Of a stretch of 64,000 bases of DNA, positions 25,543-38,093 are shown piece after piece. The first letter of the stretch is position 1. Each line of letters begins with the position of its first letter. This DNA is from Flaveria trinervia (lineage: Eukaryota > Streptophyta > Magnoliopsida > Asterales > Asteraceae). Where the stretch lies: NCBI GenBank assembly GCA_025506515.1, contig CM046453.1, forward strand, positions 6,437,410 to 6,501,409, written 5' to 3'. A model generated the notes under the pieces. The model saw only the letters and a list, made by a program, of their open reading frames with translations. It searched no databases and was not told where the DNA came from. Both the position numbers and the translations under genes were made by a program.

Positions 25543-27551
25543 TGTGACATCCGGTAAATTTCCGTTACCAAACTCCGTTAGTTCCGCTGAGTCTTGCATA
25601 CACGTGTCATAAGCACACACTAGTTGTCGTTTAACGTTGGTGACCTAATAATAATTAACAATGTTAAGTTAATGATAATCTAACTGATTATGTGATTATG
25701 GTATTATGTTTATGTGTTTGCATGTTTAAATGTTATTTGTGAAAATTAATCGCGTAACGTGGAAACGTGCCTATTAATTCGTATGTTTTGTGTATTTATA
25801 AAGATAAAATATATAATGATTATCATTAGTTTATATCTTTATATTATTAAGTTAAAAACACTTTACAAAGAGTTTAAAGTCTAATTTTTATAAAATACAA
25901 AACACAAGGGTTTAAATGGTAAATATGAAAAATTAAATTAAATAAAACAATCCCAAACCCTAATTCCCACCCCATCGGCCGCGACTTCACTCTCTATCCC
26001 TCCATATTTGCGAATTCGATCAAGAACAAGCATCAAGGCATCGGATTTGTTCGATTTCAGGCCACACAACAAGTTAGCAACATCAAATCGTGTTCCTTTA
26101 CAAGAATTAAGGTTAGTTTTGTTTTTTTGCAGGTTTATTGTTATGGCCAAACCCTATTTCGTGATGGTGTCGAAATTGGGATTGTTTGATGATGTTAGTA
26201 TGTTGGTTACATGGTATACATGTTGTTTAACGTTGATTATGCAAGAATGATACGTGTTTGATGAATTGATCATGAACTTTAATCCAAGACAAACCCTAAT
26301 TCGAAATTGATGTAATTATGTGAGATTGATGATTGTTTGATGAATGTATGATGGTTAGTAGGTTGTATGAATGCTAGGTTACATTGATCTTGCAAGAAAT
26401 TAATGAATTGAAGTTATGTTCATAGGTTACTAATAATAGTAACTTTATTTTCATGATATGATGATTTGATGATGGATTGATGTTGTTAAGGGTTTATGGT
26501 GATGATTAGGTTCTAGATTTTTTATATGAATGCTAGAAACCTCGGAATGGGTGTTGTTGTTCATATCTTCCCAAAAGTGGAAACTTTTGTTTATGATGAT
26601 TGGTGGATTAAGATGATTAGGTATTGTTGATCATGTCTAGATGTTGTTATGAGCTTGAAATGGTATAATTATGATGAATTCATGAATACATTGAGTGTTT
26701 GATAGATTTTGAAATGTACTTTCTCAAAAGGAAAACTTTAATTGCATAAAGTTTGAAAGATGATAGTTTGAACATGTTTTGGATGTTAGGAGCATGTTAG
26801 TATGTTCATGGATGATTTCTAATGTGGTAGAATATGTTAATTTAGTTGTGTGGGATGCTTGGATGATCATGGGTGATGTATGGACTTTGATGATCATGTA
26901 TGATGTTAATGTTGATTAGTAGTTAAGACATCATGTTTGGGACTGGAAATTAATTATTGTGGTGTATGTTGAATGCAATGAACATGGTTAATGAATATGA
27001 TTGTGATCATTATACACACGTGCGAATCTGAGGCCCCTACTTAGTAGGATTGGCAGGGTTAGGGTGTGAAGTTGTGAATGGCTTCACATGGCATGTAGTG
27101 CGTGATTTGATCTTTGTGTGGTATGTTAGTTATGATATAACTGGTAGGGATGTTAATGTTTTAGATTCGCATTACTTGTATGATACTTGGTAGTATGATG
27201 ATCTAAGTAATACACCTAGATAATGTAGCATACATGTGATCCATTTGAATGTTAACCATGTATGATGTGTGAGTATGCTTGGTTAAATGGTTTACAACAC
27301 ATAATGTCACCAACGGGTCAAACGGGTCAACTGAGTCAAACATGTTTGTTTTCTGAAACCTTGAGTCTTTGGTTGTAGTGTGCTTAGGGTTCTACATGGT
27401 CTCTGTTTACACGTACTCATGTACTTATATGATCTAGGTAACCTCTGAAGGTTGTTTGTCCACTCTTTCTTTCAAGTAAACCCTAAGTATTCATTTCGCA
27501 TATCAGGTGAATTCATGCCCCACTCTTTACTTAACCTCTTTTGGGGGAGAT
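25543..27551 (+). repeat. Gypsy LTR-like fragment inserted in the copia element
   Basis: It starts TGTGACATCCGG directly at the broken copia integrase. About 2 kb follow without coding potential, including a transcript-leader-like stretch with CCCAAACCCTAATTCC at about 25952. It ends in TTTTGGGGGAGAT against the start of the next LTR at 27552. The right boundary and the matching second LTR are not seen, so the type and direction are inferred from the TGTGAC start. Confidence 0.5.
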
Positions 27552-30248
27552 TGTCACATCCCGGTGGAAGCGTGAAATGATTATTTGGTGTGACTTGTTT
27601 GTACAGAACTCATTGATTAACAGAGTTTCAGATAGCACATCAACATATATTAAACATAACAAAACATACTTTATAAGATAATAATAAGGTTAGGATTACA
27701 TTAAATCATGATAGTCAAAATTTGATCTAATTATAATCCTATTACAACATATGTTCTAACTGCTACATCTTCAGTAACGGTGGAAATGAGCATCCACCGA
27801 TATGCTGAGATCATACATATTCACAGTTAGATTCACACAGACTTTCCCCATAACTTCTCCCCAGCCATTATACACATCAAAAGAGAACATTAAGCTGTTA
27901 GACATGATGAATTCCTGAAAAAGCATACTCAAAATAGTCAACATAATGTTGGTGAGTTCATAGGTTTATCTTACATAAAATATTATTAATGCATCAAATA
28001 CAACCAAACCTTACTTAATAATCAGATCAACTATACTGTCATAACATAATTCAAAAATCAGATAATATAGCATCACAACACTCATCCTGTTGGTGCAGGA
28101 AATTATTTCCTAAGTAGCGCTACCTATATTATCCAACGGTTCCACATCCGAATTAATGGTTGTAACATAAATGACAGTACATCTCAAAAATTTGCATCAA
28201 TCATAAAATCAATAGTATGCTTTTTCCCCCAAAAGTTTATAACAACAAAAATGAGGCTATAAATCTCACATTTACTTCAAGAAATCACCTATAAACAAAA
28301 TATTTATAGTTTAGAAAACATGAATATTTTCTTCAAAATTTTCAGTACCTCAAATATTATCAAAACTATTACAATAAATAGGTAATGAAATAAAACATAA
28401 CATACTCAGATTTCATATTTTAATATCTACAGATTATTTCCTATAATTTTCATAATATTCCAATAATTATTAAAAATATCTTCTGGTTTCTAAAAATTCC
28501 CAAATTTGATCAGAATATTTGGCACAATATTTAAACTCTTAAGAATTTCCCCAAATCTTAAATCATAGCAGAGTCAATTTTTATGATTTTCTTTATTTTA
28601 CTAATATTTAGTAAAAATATCAGAATATGTCCAAAAATTCTTATTTTCGTACAAAATTTCTTTTCAGCTTTTCATATTTTTTGTAATTTTCTCATATTTA
28701 TTGCAAAGTTAAAATATTTTTCCCGATTTTCACGTGGCAGAAACTTTAAAAATTCATAACTTATTCATATCTTCAAGTTAGGTCATGAAACTTTTTTTGT
28801 AAATCCTATAAGTCATAAGGCTTAATATATAATTTTTCTCAATATCATCCCAGGTTCAGTTCTCCAGCATAAGTTTTTCCTTTAAATACTAAATAATTTG
28901 TATAAATTTTTTTATCCATACGAATGACATCAAAATCTGCAGAACTATAATTCTTAATATCCTAAACATGCCTTCAATGTTTGTTCCCACAATCATAGTC
29001 TATAACACAATAAAATGAATTTAACAAGTTGCACATAAGATTTTAATCCTTAATTGATAATTTCTTTTATATAAATATTTAAAGTTTCATTTTATTTATT
29101 GCAGATTCTTAAAACTTTCTTACTGACTTTTTAAATAAACTTGATATGTTTATAGTATTCATAAAGATCTTAAATGCTAAATCAAAAGGGTTAGTCATAT
29201 GTGTTTATTTAAACACATATATAGCTTTTGTAATCTTAACTAGTGATGATTTAAGGAATGAAACCTTGATTTTGACAGAAAGAGAAGATGGTAGCTTCTT
29301 TCTTCTTTGATGGGTCGACTGATATGAGCTTGAATCTTCAAAGTCTTGTTTACTTGCAACCGAGAACTTAGAAGGAAGAAAAGGTAGTATATCGTGACCC
29401 TAGTGAAGATGAGGGTGATATTTGGTTGAAGTGACCGAGAGAATTGAGATGGTGTGGTGTAAAGATGATGGTGATCTTCGGGTATGGGGTGTCCCAAAGT
29501 TTTAAGGTGATGTTGGTTTGTGTGTGGCTTTTTTGAAGGATGATCGAGAGTGATATTGTGACCGGATATATTGTGTGGTTAAGGACCAAAGATGGTGTTT
29601 TACATAAGTTTTCATTAATGAGAAGTAATTATTATGGCTATACTAGCCTTGTGAGTAAGTCATGTATGTGTCAAGTTCTCCAAGCATTAGTGGCAAGGTG
29701 GCGACCACATATGGAGGTTGAGGTGTCCTTGGCCGATTAGGGTGTTAAGCATCATGCTTAATCGGATGGTTAATGGCTTTAAGGATCCGAGATTAACCTT
29801 AAATTGCTTAGTTTTGAGGTTTTGGTGTATAAGATTTATTTAGTTTTGTTTTGATGTCAAGTTTCTTTAATGTTAATTTGTATTGTGAGGTTTGATTGGG
29901 TTGTGTTTTTGTATCATTTGATGAATGATAAAGTTGTAACATTGATCACATAATGTTTGGTATCTAAAACTTATAAGTTTGGATACATGCATACGTAAAG
30001 GTTGTGCATGCATGCGACCATGCATACCTGCAACACATATATACACATAAACACATAATATATATATATATGTATATATTTATCCAAAGATGGGCACATG
30101 CATACGTAAGACATGTATGTAATCATGCATATGTACAATTTTACATATATGTGCACATAATATTCATAATTTATATATATATATATATATATAAGAATAA
30201 TTTATTCATAAATTAATTTTTGCCTAACTTATTTTGAGGGTCGTCACA
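27552..30248 (-). repeat. 3' LTR (about 2.7 kb) of the minus-strand gypsy element
   Basis: Read on the minus strand it starts TGTGACGACCCTC at 30248 and ends GGGATGTGACA at 27552, with short inverted ends as expected for an LTR. It lies directly after a polypurine tract (30249-30259) and the pol region. Inside are a (TA)n tract (30175-30192), ATGCATGC-rich DNA near 30000, and an ATATGTGTTTATTTAAACACATAT palindrome near 29200. The open frames inside it are short and unconvincing. Confidence 0.65.
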
Positions 30249-30259
30249 TTCTCCCCCCG
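30249..30259 (-). other. Polypurine tract of the minus-strand gypsy element
   Basis: On the minus strand the sequence is CGGGGGGAGAA immediately before the TGTGAC start of the LTR, as expected for the second-strand primer of an LTR retrotransposon. Confidence 0.6.
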
Positions 30260-30344
30260 TAAAAATAATTTCGTCCCGAATTTACTTAGAAGTAATACCA
30301 AGTTGAGGGAAACTTATCTAATTACTGATTCCTAATAGATAGGG

Positions 30345-33300
30345 ATACCTCCTCAAATTCTCATCTTCTCTTTCCCAAGTGTATTCCGGACCTCTTTTGT
30401 ATTTCACTTAACTTTCACTATAGGAATCTTACTTCTTAACTGTTTCACCTCTTTATCTACTATGTCTATTGGTTCTTCCATAAAGTGTAGTTTCTTGTCT
30501 ATTTTTATCTCTTGAACTGGAACTTTTAATGTCTTATCTGCTAGACATTTCTTTAGATTGGACACATGAAAGATGTTGTGTACTTCACTTAATTCTAAAG
30601 GCAAATCCAACTTATATGCTACTGAACCAATCCTACCAGTGATTTCAAATGGACCAATATATCTAGGATTTAACTTATTTCTTCTTTCAAATCGAACTAT
30701 GCCTTTTGTGGGTGAAATCTTTAAATAGACCTTATCTCAAATTTGAAATTCTAGTGGTTTTCTTCTTTTATCAGCATAACTTTTCTGTCGATCCCTGGCA
30801 GCTTTCAACCTGTTCTTAATTTCAAGAATTTTATCTGAGGTTTCTTGTATCAATTCAGGTCCTGTAAGTTGTCTGTCTCCTATTTCATCCCAACATAAGG
30901 GTGATCTACACTTCCTTCCATATAAAGCTTCAAATGGGGTTGTTCCAATACTGGAATGATAACTATTATTATAGGAAAATTCTAATAAAAGATGTATGTA
31001 TCCCAATTTCCATCAAAATCTAATGCACAAGCTCGTAACATATCTTCCAAAGTTTGTATTGTTTTCTCACTTTGACCATCTGTCTGTGGATGATATGTTG
31101 TACTTAGATTTACCTGAGTCCTTAATGCTTTTTGTAATGTTTGCCAGAATCTAGATGTAAATCTACTATCTCTGTCTGATATGATTGAAATAGGTATTCC
31201 ATGTCTGGATACAAATTCTTTTATGTAAATTCTTGCCAATTTTTCCATTTTATAATCTTCTCTAATTGGTAGGAAATATGCTGATTTTGTTAGCATGTCC
31301 ACTATAACCCATATAGTGTCATATCCATTTGAAGTCCTTGGTAATTTGGTTATAAAATCCATAGTTACTTGATCCCATTTCCATTCTGGAATTTCTGGCT
31401 GTTGCAAGTATCCAGAGGGTTTTTGATATTCAGCTTTTACTCTTGAGCAAATATCACATTTGCCTACAAATTCTCCGACTGATTTCTTCATGCCTGGCCA
31501 CCAGTATTGGCTTTTTAAATCTTTGTACATTTTTTTATTCCCTGGATGTACAGAATACTTTGATTTATGTGCCTCTTGTAGGACAAGCTTTCTAAGTATA
31601 ACATTATCTGGTATCCAAGTTCTTCCTTTAAATTTCAGAACTCCATTTGTGTCTTCCTTTAAATCTTTCATTTGCCCTTTTAATATTAACTTATCTTTTT
31701 GCTGAGCTTCCCATATTTGACTTATCAATTCAGAACGTAATTCCATTCTCATGGCGTGTACTCGCAATGGTTTTGTTCTTTCTTTTCTACTCAAAGCATC
31801 AGCTACTATATTTGCCTTTCCTGGATGATACTTGATTTCACAATCATAATCACTTAGTAGTTCTATCCATCTTCTTTGCCTCATATTTAACATTTTCTGA
31901 TCAAAGATATACTGCAAGCTTTTATGATCTGTATATATTGTACACCTTGTGCCATACAGATAATGTCTCTAGATTTTAAGTGCAAATACTACTGCTCCTA
32001 ATTCCAAATCATGAGTAGTATAATTCTTTTCAGTACCCCTAAGTTGTCTAGAGGCATAAGCTATTACCTTATTTTTTGCATTAGAACACGTCCAAATCCT
32101 TGACGTGAGGCATCATAATATACAATAAAATCATCAGTCCCTTCTGGTAATGCTAAAATAGGAGCACTACATAATTTATCTTTTAATAACTCAAAAGCAG
32201 CCTTTTGCTTTTCTTCCCAAATATAGGGTCTGTCTTTTTAAGTTAATTCTGTGAGTGGTTGAGCTATTCTTGAGAAATTTTCTATGAATCTTCTATAATA
32301 TCCTGCCAATCCTAAAAATTGACGTACCTCTGTTGGTGTTTTTGGATCTTCCCATTTCTGAACAGCTTCTATTTTTGCGGGATCTACCTGTATACCTTCT
32401 TGATTAACGATGTGTCCAAGGAATTGTACTTCCCTTTTCCAGAATTCGCATTTTGAGAATTTTGCATATAATTTTTCTTTCCTTAACAATTCCAAAGTCA
32501 ACCTTAAGTGTTGTTCATGATCCTCCTTGTTTTTGGAATAGATTAAAATGCCATCTATAAAAACTATGACAAACTTATCTAGGTAGGGTTTGCATATCCT
32601 ATTCATTAGATCCATAAATGCTGCTGGAGCATTAGTTAACCCAAATGGCATTACAAGAAATTCATAATGACCATATCTTGTTCTGAATGCCGTCTTTGAT
32701 ATGTCCTCCTCTTGAATTCTCAATTGATGATATCCTGACCTTAAATCAATCTTTGAAAAGTAACTAGACCCTTGTAATTGGTCAAATATCATCTATCTCG
32801 GGTAAGGGGATATCCATTCTTTATAGTCACTTTATGAGTTTCCTATAATCAATACACATCTTGAAAGTTCCATCTTTCTTCTTAACAAATAAAACTGGTG
32901 CACCCCAAGGTGATGTACTAGGACGTATGAATCCCTTATCTAATAATTCTTGTAACTGATTCATTAATTCCTTCATTTCTGTCGGTGCTAAACGATACGT
33001 TGCTTTAGTTATAGGAGTGGTTCCTGGTACTAATCTATTTTGAACTCTACTTGACGATGGAGGTAGACCAGGTAATTCATCAGGAAATATATCAGGATAT
33101 TCATTAACAACAGGAACACTTTCTAAGCTTTCTTTAGCTATTTGGGTGTCAACAATATGAGCTAGGAAAGCTAAACATTCTTATTTTAAACATTTTTGTG
33201 CATTCCTACAAGAAATTATCTTCATTGTACCTTTAGGTTTCTCACCATATACATATAATGTTCCATTAATCAAATGAATTCTTACCATTTTCTTGCCACA

Positions 33301-33794
33301 TTTTATTTCAGGCTGATTCTTACTTAACCAATCCATACCCACAACAATATCAAATCCTCCTAAATTGATAGGAATAAAATCTATATCGAAACAGTATCTA
33401 TCTAATTTTATAGTATAGTTAGGAATAATTTCACAGGCCTCAATTATCTTACCATCAGCTAATTCTATCATATATTTTTGATCTAATTTTTCTGAGGTTA
33501 AGTTAAGTAGTGGTCTAAATGTTTTGACACAAAACTACGAGTTGCTCCCGTATCAAATAGTACGGTAACGTACTGACTGTTTATAGGAAACGTACCCGTT
33601 ACAACCTTTGGTTCATGTTGAGCTTCTTCAGCTTGTATTATAAAAGCTCTTCCTCGAGGGTTGTTTTGGTTGACTGGAGCCTTACCCTTCAGTTGTGGAC
33701 ATTTGTTTCGAAAGTGGTCTTCATTTCCACATTGATAGCAAACTGGTTTTGGGTTAGTGGGGCTCTTACAGTCTCGAGATATATGTCCCTTTTT
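30345..33794 (-). pseudogene. Chromodomain Ty3/gypsy gag-pol remnant (minus strand)
   Basis: Domains on the minus strand: gag zinc knuckle CYQCGNEDHFRNKC (about 33700), protease LFDTGATRSFVS (about 33540), PR-RT linker GFDIVVGMDWLSKNQ (about 33310), reverse transcriptase with YSKIDLRSGYHQLR-type words and VMPFGLTNAPAAF (32238-33000), RNase H end and integrase 30982-31917 with KYHPGKANIVADALSRK, HPGNKKMY..CDIC, DFITKLP and HPQTDGQSEKTIQTLEDML, then PFEALYGRKCRSPLCW. At 30404-30610 HVSNLKKCL and a chromodomain-like EPIDIVDKEVKQLR lead into a broken GPEYTWERED word near 30380. The RT active site reads FIDG instead of FIDD. Stops and frame breaks make it non-autonomous. The gag 5' part is cut at 33794. 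The features fit the Tekay-like chromoviruses. Confidence 0.85.
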
Positions 33795-34886
33795 TGTCAC
33801 ACCCCCGCTAAGAGCGGAAACACGGGGATGTAACGAGATGGAAATCGTCATAACACATGGTAAGCGATAGAGATGCAATAATAATAATGATGACAAGCGT
33901 GTCATGACGACACCCGACAACAAGGGGACTTGTGTCGTGTTTAGTCAGTATTCACGACAACATAGCCATAAGCATAAACATAGATAATAACATTGTATGC
34001 AATTCCCACAACCCGGGAACAAGTTACAAAGTATAATGTCGTTTGAAACAGATACACACTAGACTATAACCGCACACAGTTAGTTAGTTACATGTGCCTT
34101 ATTTTCCTCTACTGTATACTCATTGGGATACACATCACACTCTCTGCAGCATGGCATCATCATCGAGAGCTCCGGGTAAGCGATCTGTATCACCTTCATG
34201 ATCTGAATCCCCACCTCTTGCACCTGTACCCGACTGGCCCAGACTAGCTTATCCTCGAGGGGAGATTGATTGGGATTAACCTTTTGCACTGATGGAGCGT
34301 GACCCCCCACGAGACTAGAGTTTCTCCCCCAGGTTTGTTGATCATATAATGTATAGGGAGCGCGTACCTGTCCTGAGGCCCAGGACTAGGAACAACGCCG
34401 ATCAACCAATGCCTCCACTCCTACGGACGGTGCAGTCCAACGAGCAACTGATTGCCGCACTGGTGGCTGCATTGGATACTGAGCAACAACGAGTCAGGCA
34501 ACTCACGAGTAATGTTTGTACACTGCAGCATGAGGTGTACAAACTGAGACATCAAATGGATGGACTTGAGGAGCACACGGGAAGACCCTAAATGGGTGTC
34601 ACCACATGGAAGACGGTCTCATAGCACTTAGAGGACGTGTTACTGCTCGTGAACAACGGGACGCAATAGCCGATAATAGAATTGCTATCTTAGAAGCCCA
34701 ATTGGCAGTGCTTCAGATTACTATAGCTCCTGCTCCTGTAGCAGACTCTGAGGATGAGGATCCCGAGGAGGAACCCGAGGAGGAGGAACCGGTGGAGATG
34801 GAAGATGACAACGATGGGTCGGATGTTGCCAATTGATTTTCTTTATATGACTTGGACTATGTAGTGTTTTCTCTTTTGAAACCTAT
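33795..34886. mobile_element. Insert between two gypsy elements, LTR-like left end
   Basis: It starts TGTCACACCCCCGC at 33795, within the zinc-knuckle codons of the minus-strand gypsy. It carries GC-richer DNA and, from 34349, a plus-strand coiled-coil reading frame (listed separately). The right end is not sharp: the plus-strand gypsy zinc knuckle begins near 34886. The TGTCACACCCC start is of the type seen at gypsy LTR ends, so a fragment of another gypsy element is likely. Confidence 0.45.
34349..34836 (+). pseudogene. Unrecognised coiled-coil reading frame, frameshifted
   Basis: Two open stretches, 34349-34591 and 34606-34836, in different frames, look like one protein. The first has EQLIAALVAALDTEQQRVRQ and HEVYKLRHQMDGLEEH; the second RVTAREQRDAIADNRIAILE followed by an acidic tail of Glu-Pro repeats (DEDPEEEPEEEEP). 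Heptad-like leucine spacing suggests a coiled coil. It lies just before a gypsy gag zinc knuckle and may be the upstream ORF or gag N-terminus of that element. I do not recognise the family. Confidence 0.45.
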
Positions 34887-36190
34887 GTAAGAAGGGCATT
34901 ACAGGCGAAACTGCCCACAACTACGGAAGAATGGTAATGGCAACAACGGCAATGACCACAACAACAATAACCACGGTAACAACAACAATGGTGGCAATGG
35001 TACTGGTAATGGCGGCAACAAAGATGTAGCCAAAGGGAGAGCCTTCGTCATTGGCTCAGGTGAGGCTCTAAATGACCCCACAACTGTTACTGGTAGGTTT
35101 TCTGTTAATGGTTTTTTTGCTACGGTACTATTCGATACTGGAGCCGATAGGAGTTTCGTGTCCTTAAAGTTCTGTAGTCTTTTAAGTGATATACCCTCTA
35201 CCTTAGAATCTAAATACATCGTAGAATTAGCCGACGGTAAACAGATCCATGTAACGCATATCCTTAAAGATTGTAAGATAGAACTTGCCGGTCATACCTT
35301 CGCTATAGATCTTATGCCTGTTACGCTAGGGAGTTTTGATGTTGTGATAGGCATGGATTGGCTCTCTAGCAAGCAAGCGGAAGTCATATGTCATGAGAGG
35401 ATCATACGAATTCCTGTAGGTGACAAAATCCTCACAGTTAGAGGGGATAAGAGTGGTGTGGTGATAGGCATCATCTCATACATGAAAGCCCAAAAGTTAT
35501 TGCGAAAGGGTCGTTTGGCTATTCTAGCACTCGTAACCGATAAGCAAGCGGAAGAATGGAGAATGGAGGATATTCCCATAGTGCGCAAATTTCCAGAGGT
35601 GTTCCCAGAGGATCTTCCTGGATTACCACCTCACCGCCAAGTGGAATTCCAAATTGAGTTGAATTCCGGCGCAACCCGATTGCTAGGGCACCTTATCGAT
35701 TAGCATCGAACGAACTACAAGAGTTGTCATCACAACTTCAGGGGCTTTTAGATATGGGCTTTATTCGACCTAGCACATCACCCTGGGGAGCCCTTGTTCT
35801 TTTTGTTAAGAAGAAGGATGGCATATTCCGGATGTGCATCGATTATAGGGAGTTAAACAAAGTAACAGTCAAGAACCGATACCCTTTACCTCGTATCGAC
35901 GACTTGTTTGATCAGCTTCAGGGATCAAGCTATTATTCGAAGATTGACTTGAGATCCGGTTATCATCAACTTAGAGTCCGAGAAGAAGACATTCCCAAGA
36001 CTGCGTTTCGTACTTGTTATGGTCATTATGAGTTCTTGGTCATGCCTTTTGGGTTGACTAATGCACCTCTTGTGTTCATGTACCTCATGAACCGCGTGTG
36101 CAAACCCTATCTCGATCAGTTTGTCATTATGTTTATCGATGATATACTGATATATTCTAGGACCAAGGAGGATCATGAAGAGCACTTACG
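34887..36190 (+). pseudogene. Truncated Ty3/gypsy gag-pol remnant (plus strand)
   Basis: It begins in the second half of a gag zinc knuckle (KKG.HYRRNCPQ), then an Asn/Gly-rich linker (about 34930-35020), protease LFDTGADRSFVS (about 35128), linker GSFDVVIGMDWLSSKQAEV (about 35335), the WRMEDIPIVRKFPEVFPEDL word and reverse transcriptase with WGALVLFVKKKDG, CIDYRELNK, SKIDLRSGYHQLRV, MPFGLTNAP and the intact active site FIDDILIYS (about 36135). The frame changes near 35690 and homology stops at DHEEHLR, about 36190. RNase H and integrase are absent. It is close to the minus-strand element but not identical (QLQGSSYYSK versus QLQGSSYFSK). Confidence 0.85.
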
Positions 36191-38065
36191 GATATTAGTA
36201 ATTTTGATTGATTTTGACGGTTTAACACAAGTTAAATTGTCAACAATAGGTTGACACATCTATATATATTATGTTGAAAAAAAGCAAAAAAACCCATAAA
36301 AAGTTAATAACAATGAATATGTTTGTGTGATAAAGTCGCATGGTTTAATAATATAAAACAAAAACATCAATGGTTGGCTGAATAGGACAATTGTAGGATA
36401 AAGTTAAAAGTAGAATATAGAACAAAAGACACGGTGAAGGTGTGTTAGATTTTGTGAAGATTATTCTTTACTTTTATATTTTGAAAAGCTTGGTCGTCTT
36501 GTGTATCTATTTCCAACGCTTTTACTTTGTTTCCTCCTAAGTTGTTACATAACATAGCATCCTTATTTTATAACGGTTAATTAGATCACTAACAGACTAC
36601 TGGTTCATCTGATCTTTTTCATTAGTTGAGTGTGGAACTTTAAAGTATGTTCACAAAGAAAAAAATATACATCAGTCCGTTCATATCAATTCTGATTATG
36701 AGATTACCTTTAGAGGAAGAGATCCACCTTAAGTGAGAAAGCATATTACCCAACCAAGAATTTCTTTTCTCTTTATTAATTTTTTTGTCAAAACAACCTC
36801 CCCCTTCAATTTTAATAAAGTCTTGAAATCTTAAGTTACATTGATTTAACCACTTAAACTAAAAATCACTAGGCATATGAATTTGTTAGAGCTAATTACA
36901 CGGATAGTTCTTGTGCCTTAGCATGGTTTCCAGGTTTGGATACTAACTTTTTTTTTAAATAACAAGTTTATGGTCTGTGATTTTAATTTGTAACGAATTT
37001 AAGGTCTAATTTTAACTCCCGTTAAATTTATTGATAAGCTTATGAGTATTTTTAGTCTTTTCACGTCAACGGGACCAATATTACTATATAGCATAATTCC
37101 CAAATAATCCTTGTGGTTTGTTTTCTCCGCAAGGAAACTCATTAATATATATTTTGATTGTTTGAGCGGAAGCATTTTAGTGGGGATTGGTTGAACTCGA
37201 ACATAACTAATTGTAAAGTTATCCTTTCATCGCAACTACTTGTTTAAAACGTGAATAGAACAGACTATGTAAGACCTGCTTAAGATATCACTGGTTTAGT
37301 TCGTAAAGAATTTTGATGACAACTCAACTTATAGAGATGAAATTTTACTTTTTAGCTTGAGCAATATAGAACATGCGAAATCACTTTATATTTGAGAACT
37401 GCATATAATTTTATGTTTTGAGATATGTGGGAGTTTCAAGTTTTAAATTTGAGACATTTGCTAACAACTAAAATTGCAATTACGACTTATCTAATCATAA
37501 TAATTAAGATTTACCCATTTAAATACTAGCGTAAGTCCTAGCATGTTGCAACAAGAATCTTACGTAAATTTTAATTAAAAAATAAAGTATATGGCTTGAT
37601 TTGGAATAAATATTACATTTCAAACGTCTTAAAAGAAAAACTAAACTGAATTTAAAAGGGAAAAATGTAAAAATATATTGTATTTAACATGACTCATTTT
37701 TTAATAAAATTTATAACGAAATGTAATAAAAAACCCAGTGAATCGGCTGCAAAAGGGAGACGTCTCGAACCTGCACTTCGCTGGTAAACAATTATTCATT
37801 ATGTTCAAAGTTTAAGTCCGGTTCATATTATGAGCCAATACAATCACATATTCTATGTTCAAAACATTTATCATCTAATTATCCTCATAAATTTAAACCG
37901 CTCAACATTATGAAAAATGATTTCAAGATAAAGTAGTGTGCTTTCAACCAAAAGTTCTGAGTTCAAAGATTACGTAATGTAAATCTAAAAATAAAAAAAA
38001 AATAGAAAAGAAAATAATAATCAAACTTATACCGTGTAACTCAGAAGAAAACGATCAAAACTCCC
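36191..38065. other. Intergenic AT-rich DNA after the transposon nest
   Basis: I see no gene and no recognisable element until the Helitron-like end at 38066. Confidence 0.4.
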
Positions 38066-38093
38066 GTTGCGTAACGCAAGAAAACAAATCTAG
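38066..38093 (+). mobile_element. Probable Helitron 3' terminus
   Basis: A perfect short hairpin TTGCG-TAA-CGCAA (about 38066-38078) is followed 11 bases later by CTAG (38090-38093) and then T. This is the canonical plant Helitron 3' end (hairpin, about 10-12 nt, CTRR, host T). The 5' TC end is not located, so the element's extent to the left is unknown. Confidence 0.5.

Noticed and set aside
29971..30216. Complementary open frames in the ATGCATGC/TATATA block
   Set aside because: Low-complexity palindromic DNA inside the gypsy LTR; Tyr/Ile/His-rich frames on both strands are artefacts.
34080..34310. Minus-strand 76-codon frame
   Set aside because: Lies in the LTR-like insert, has no recognisable domain and no supporting context.
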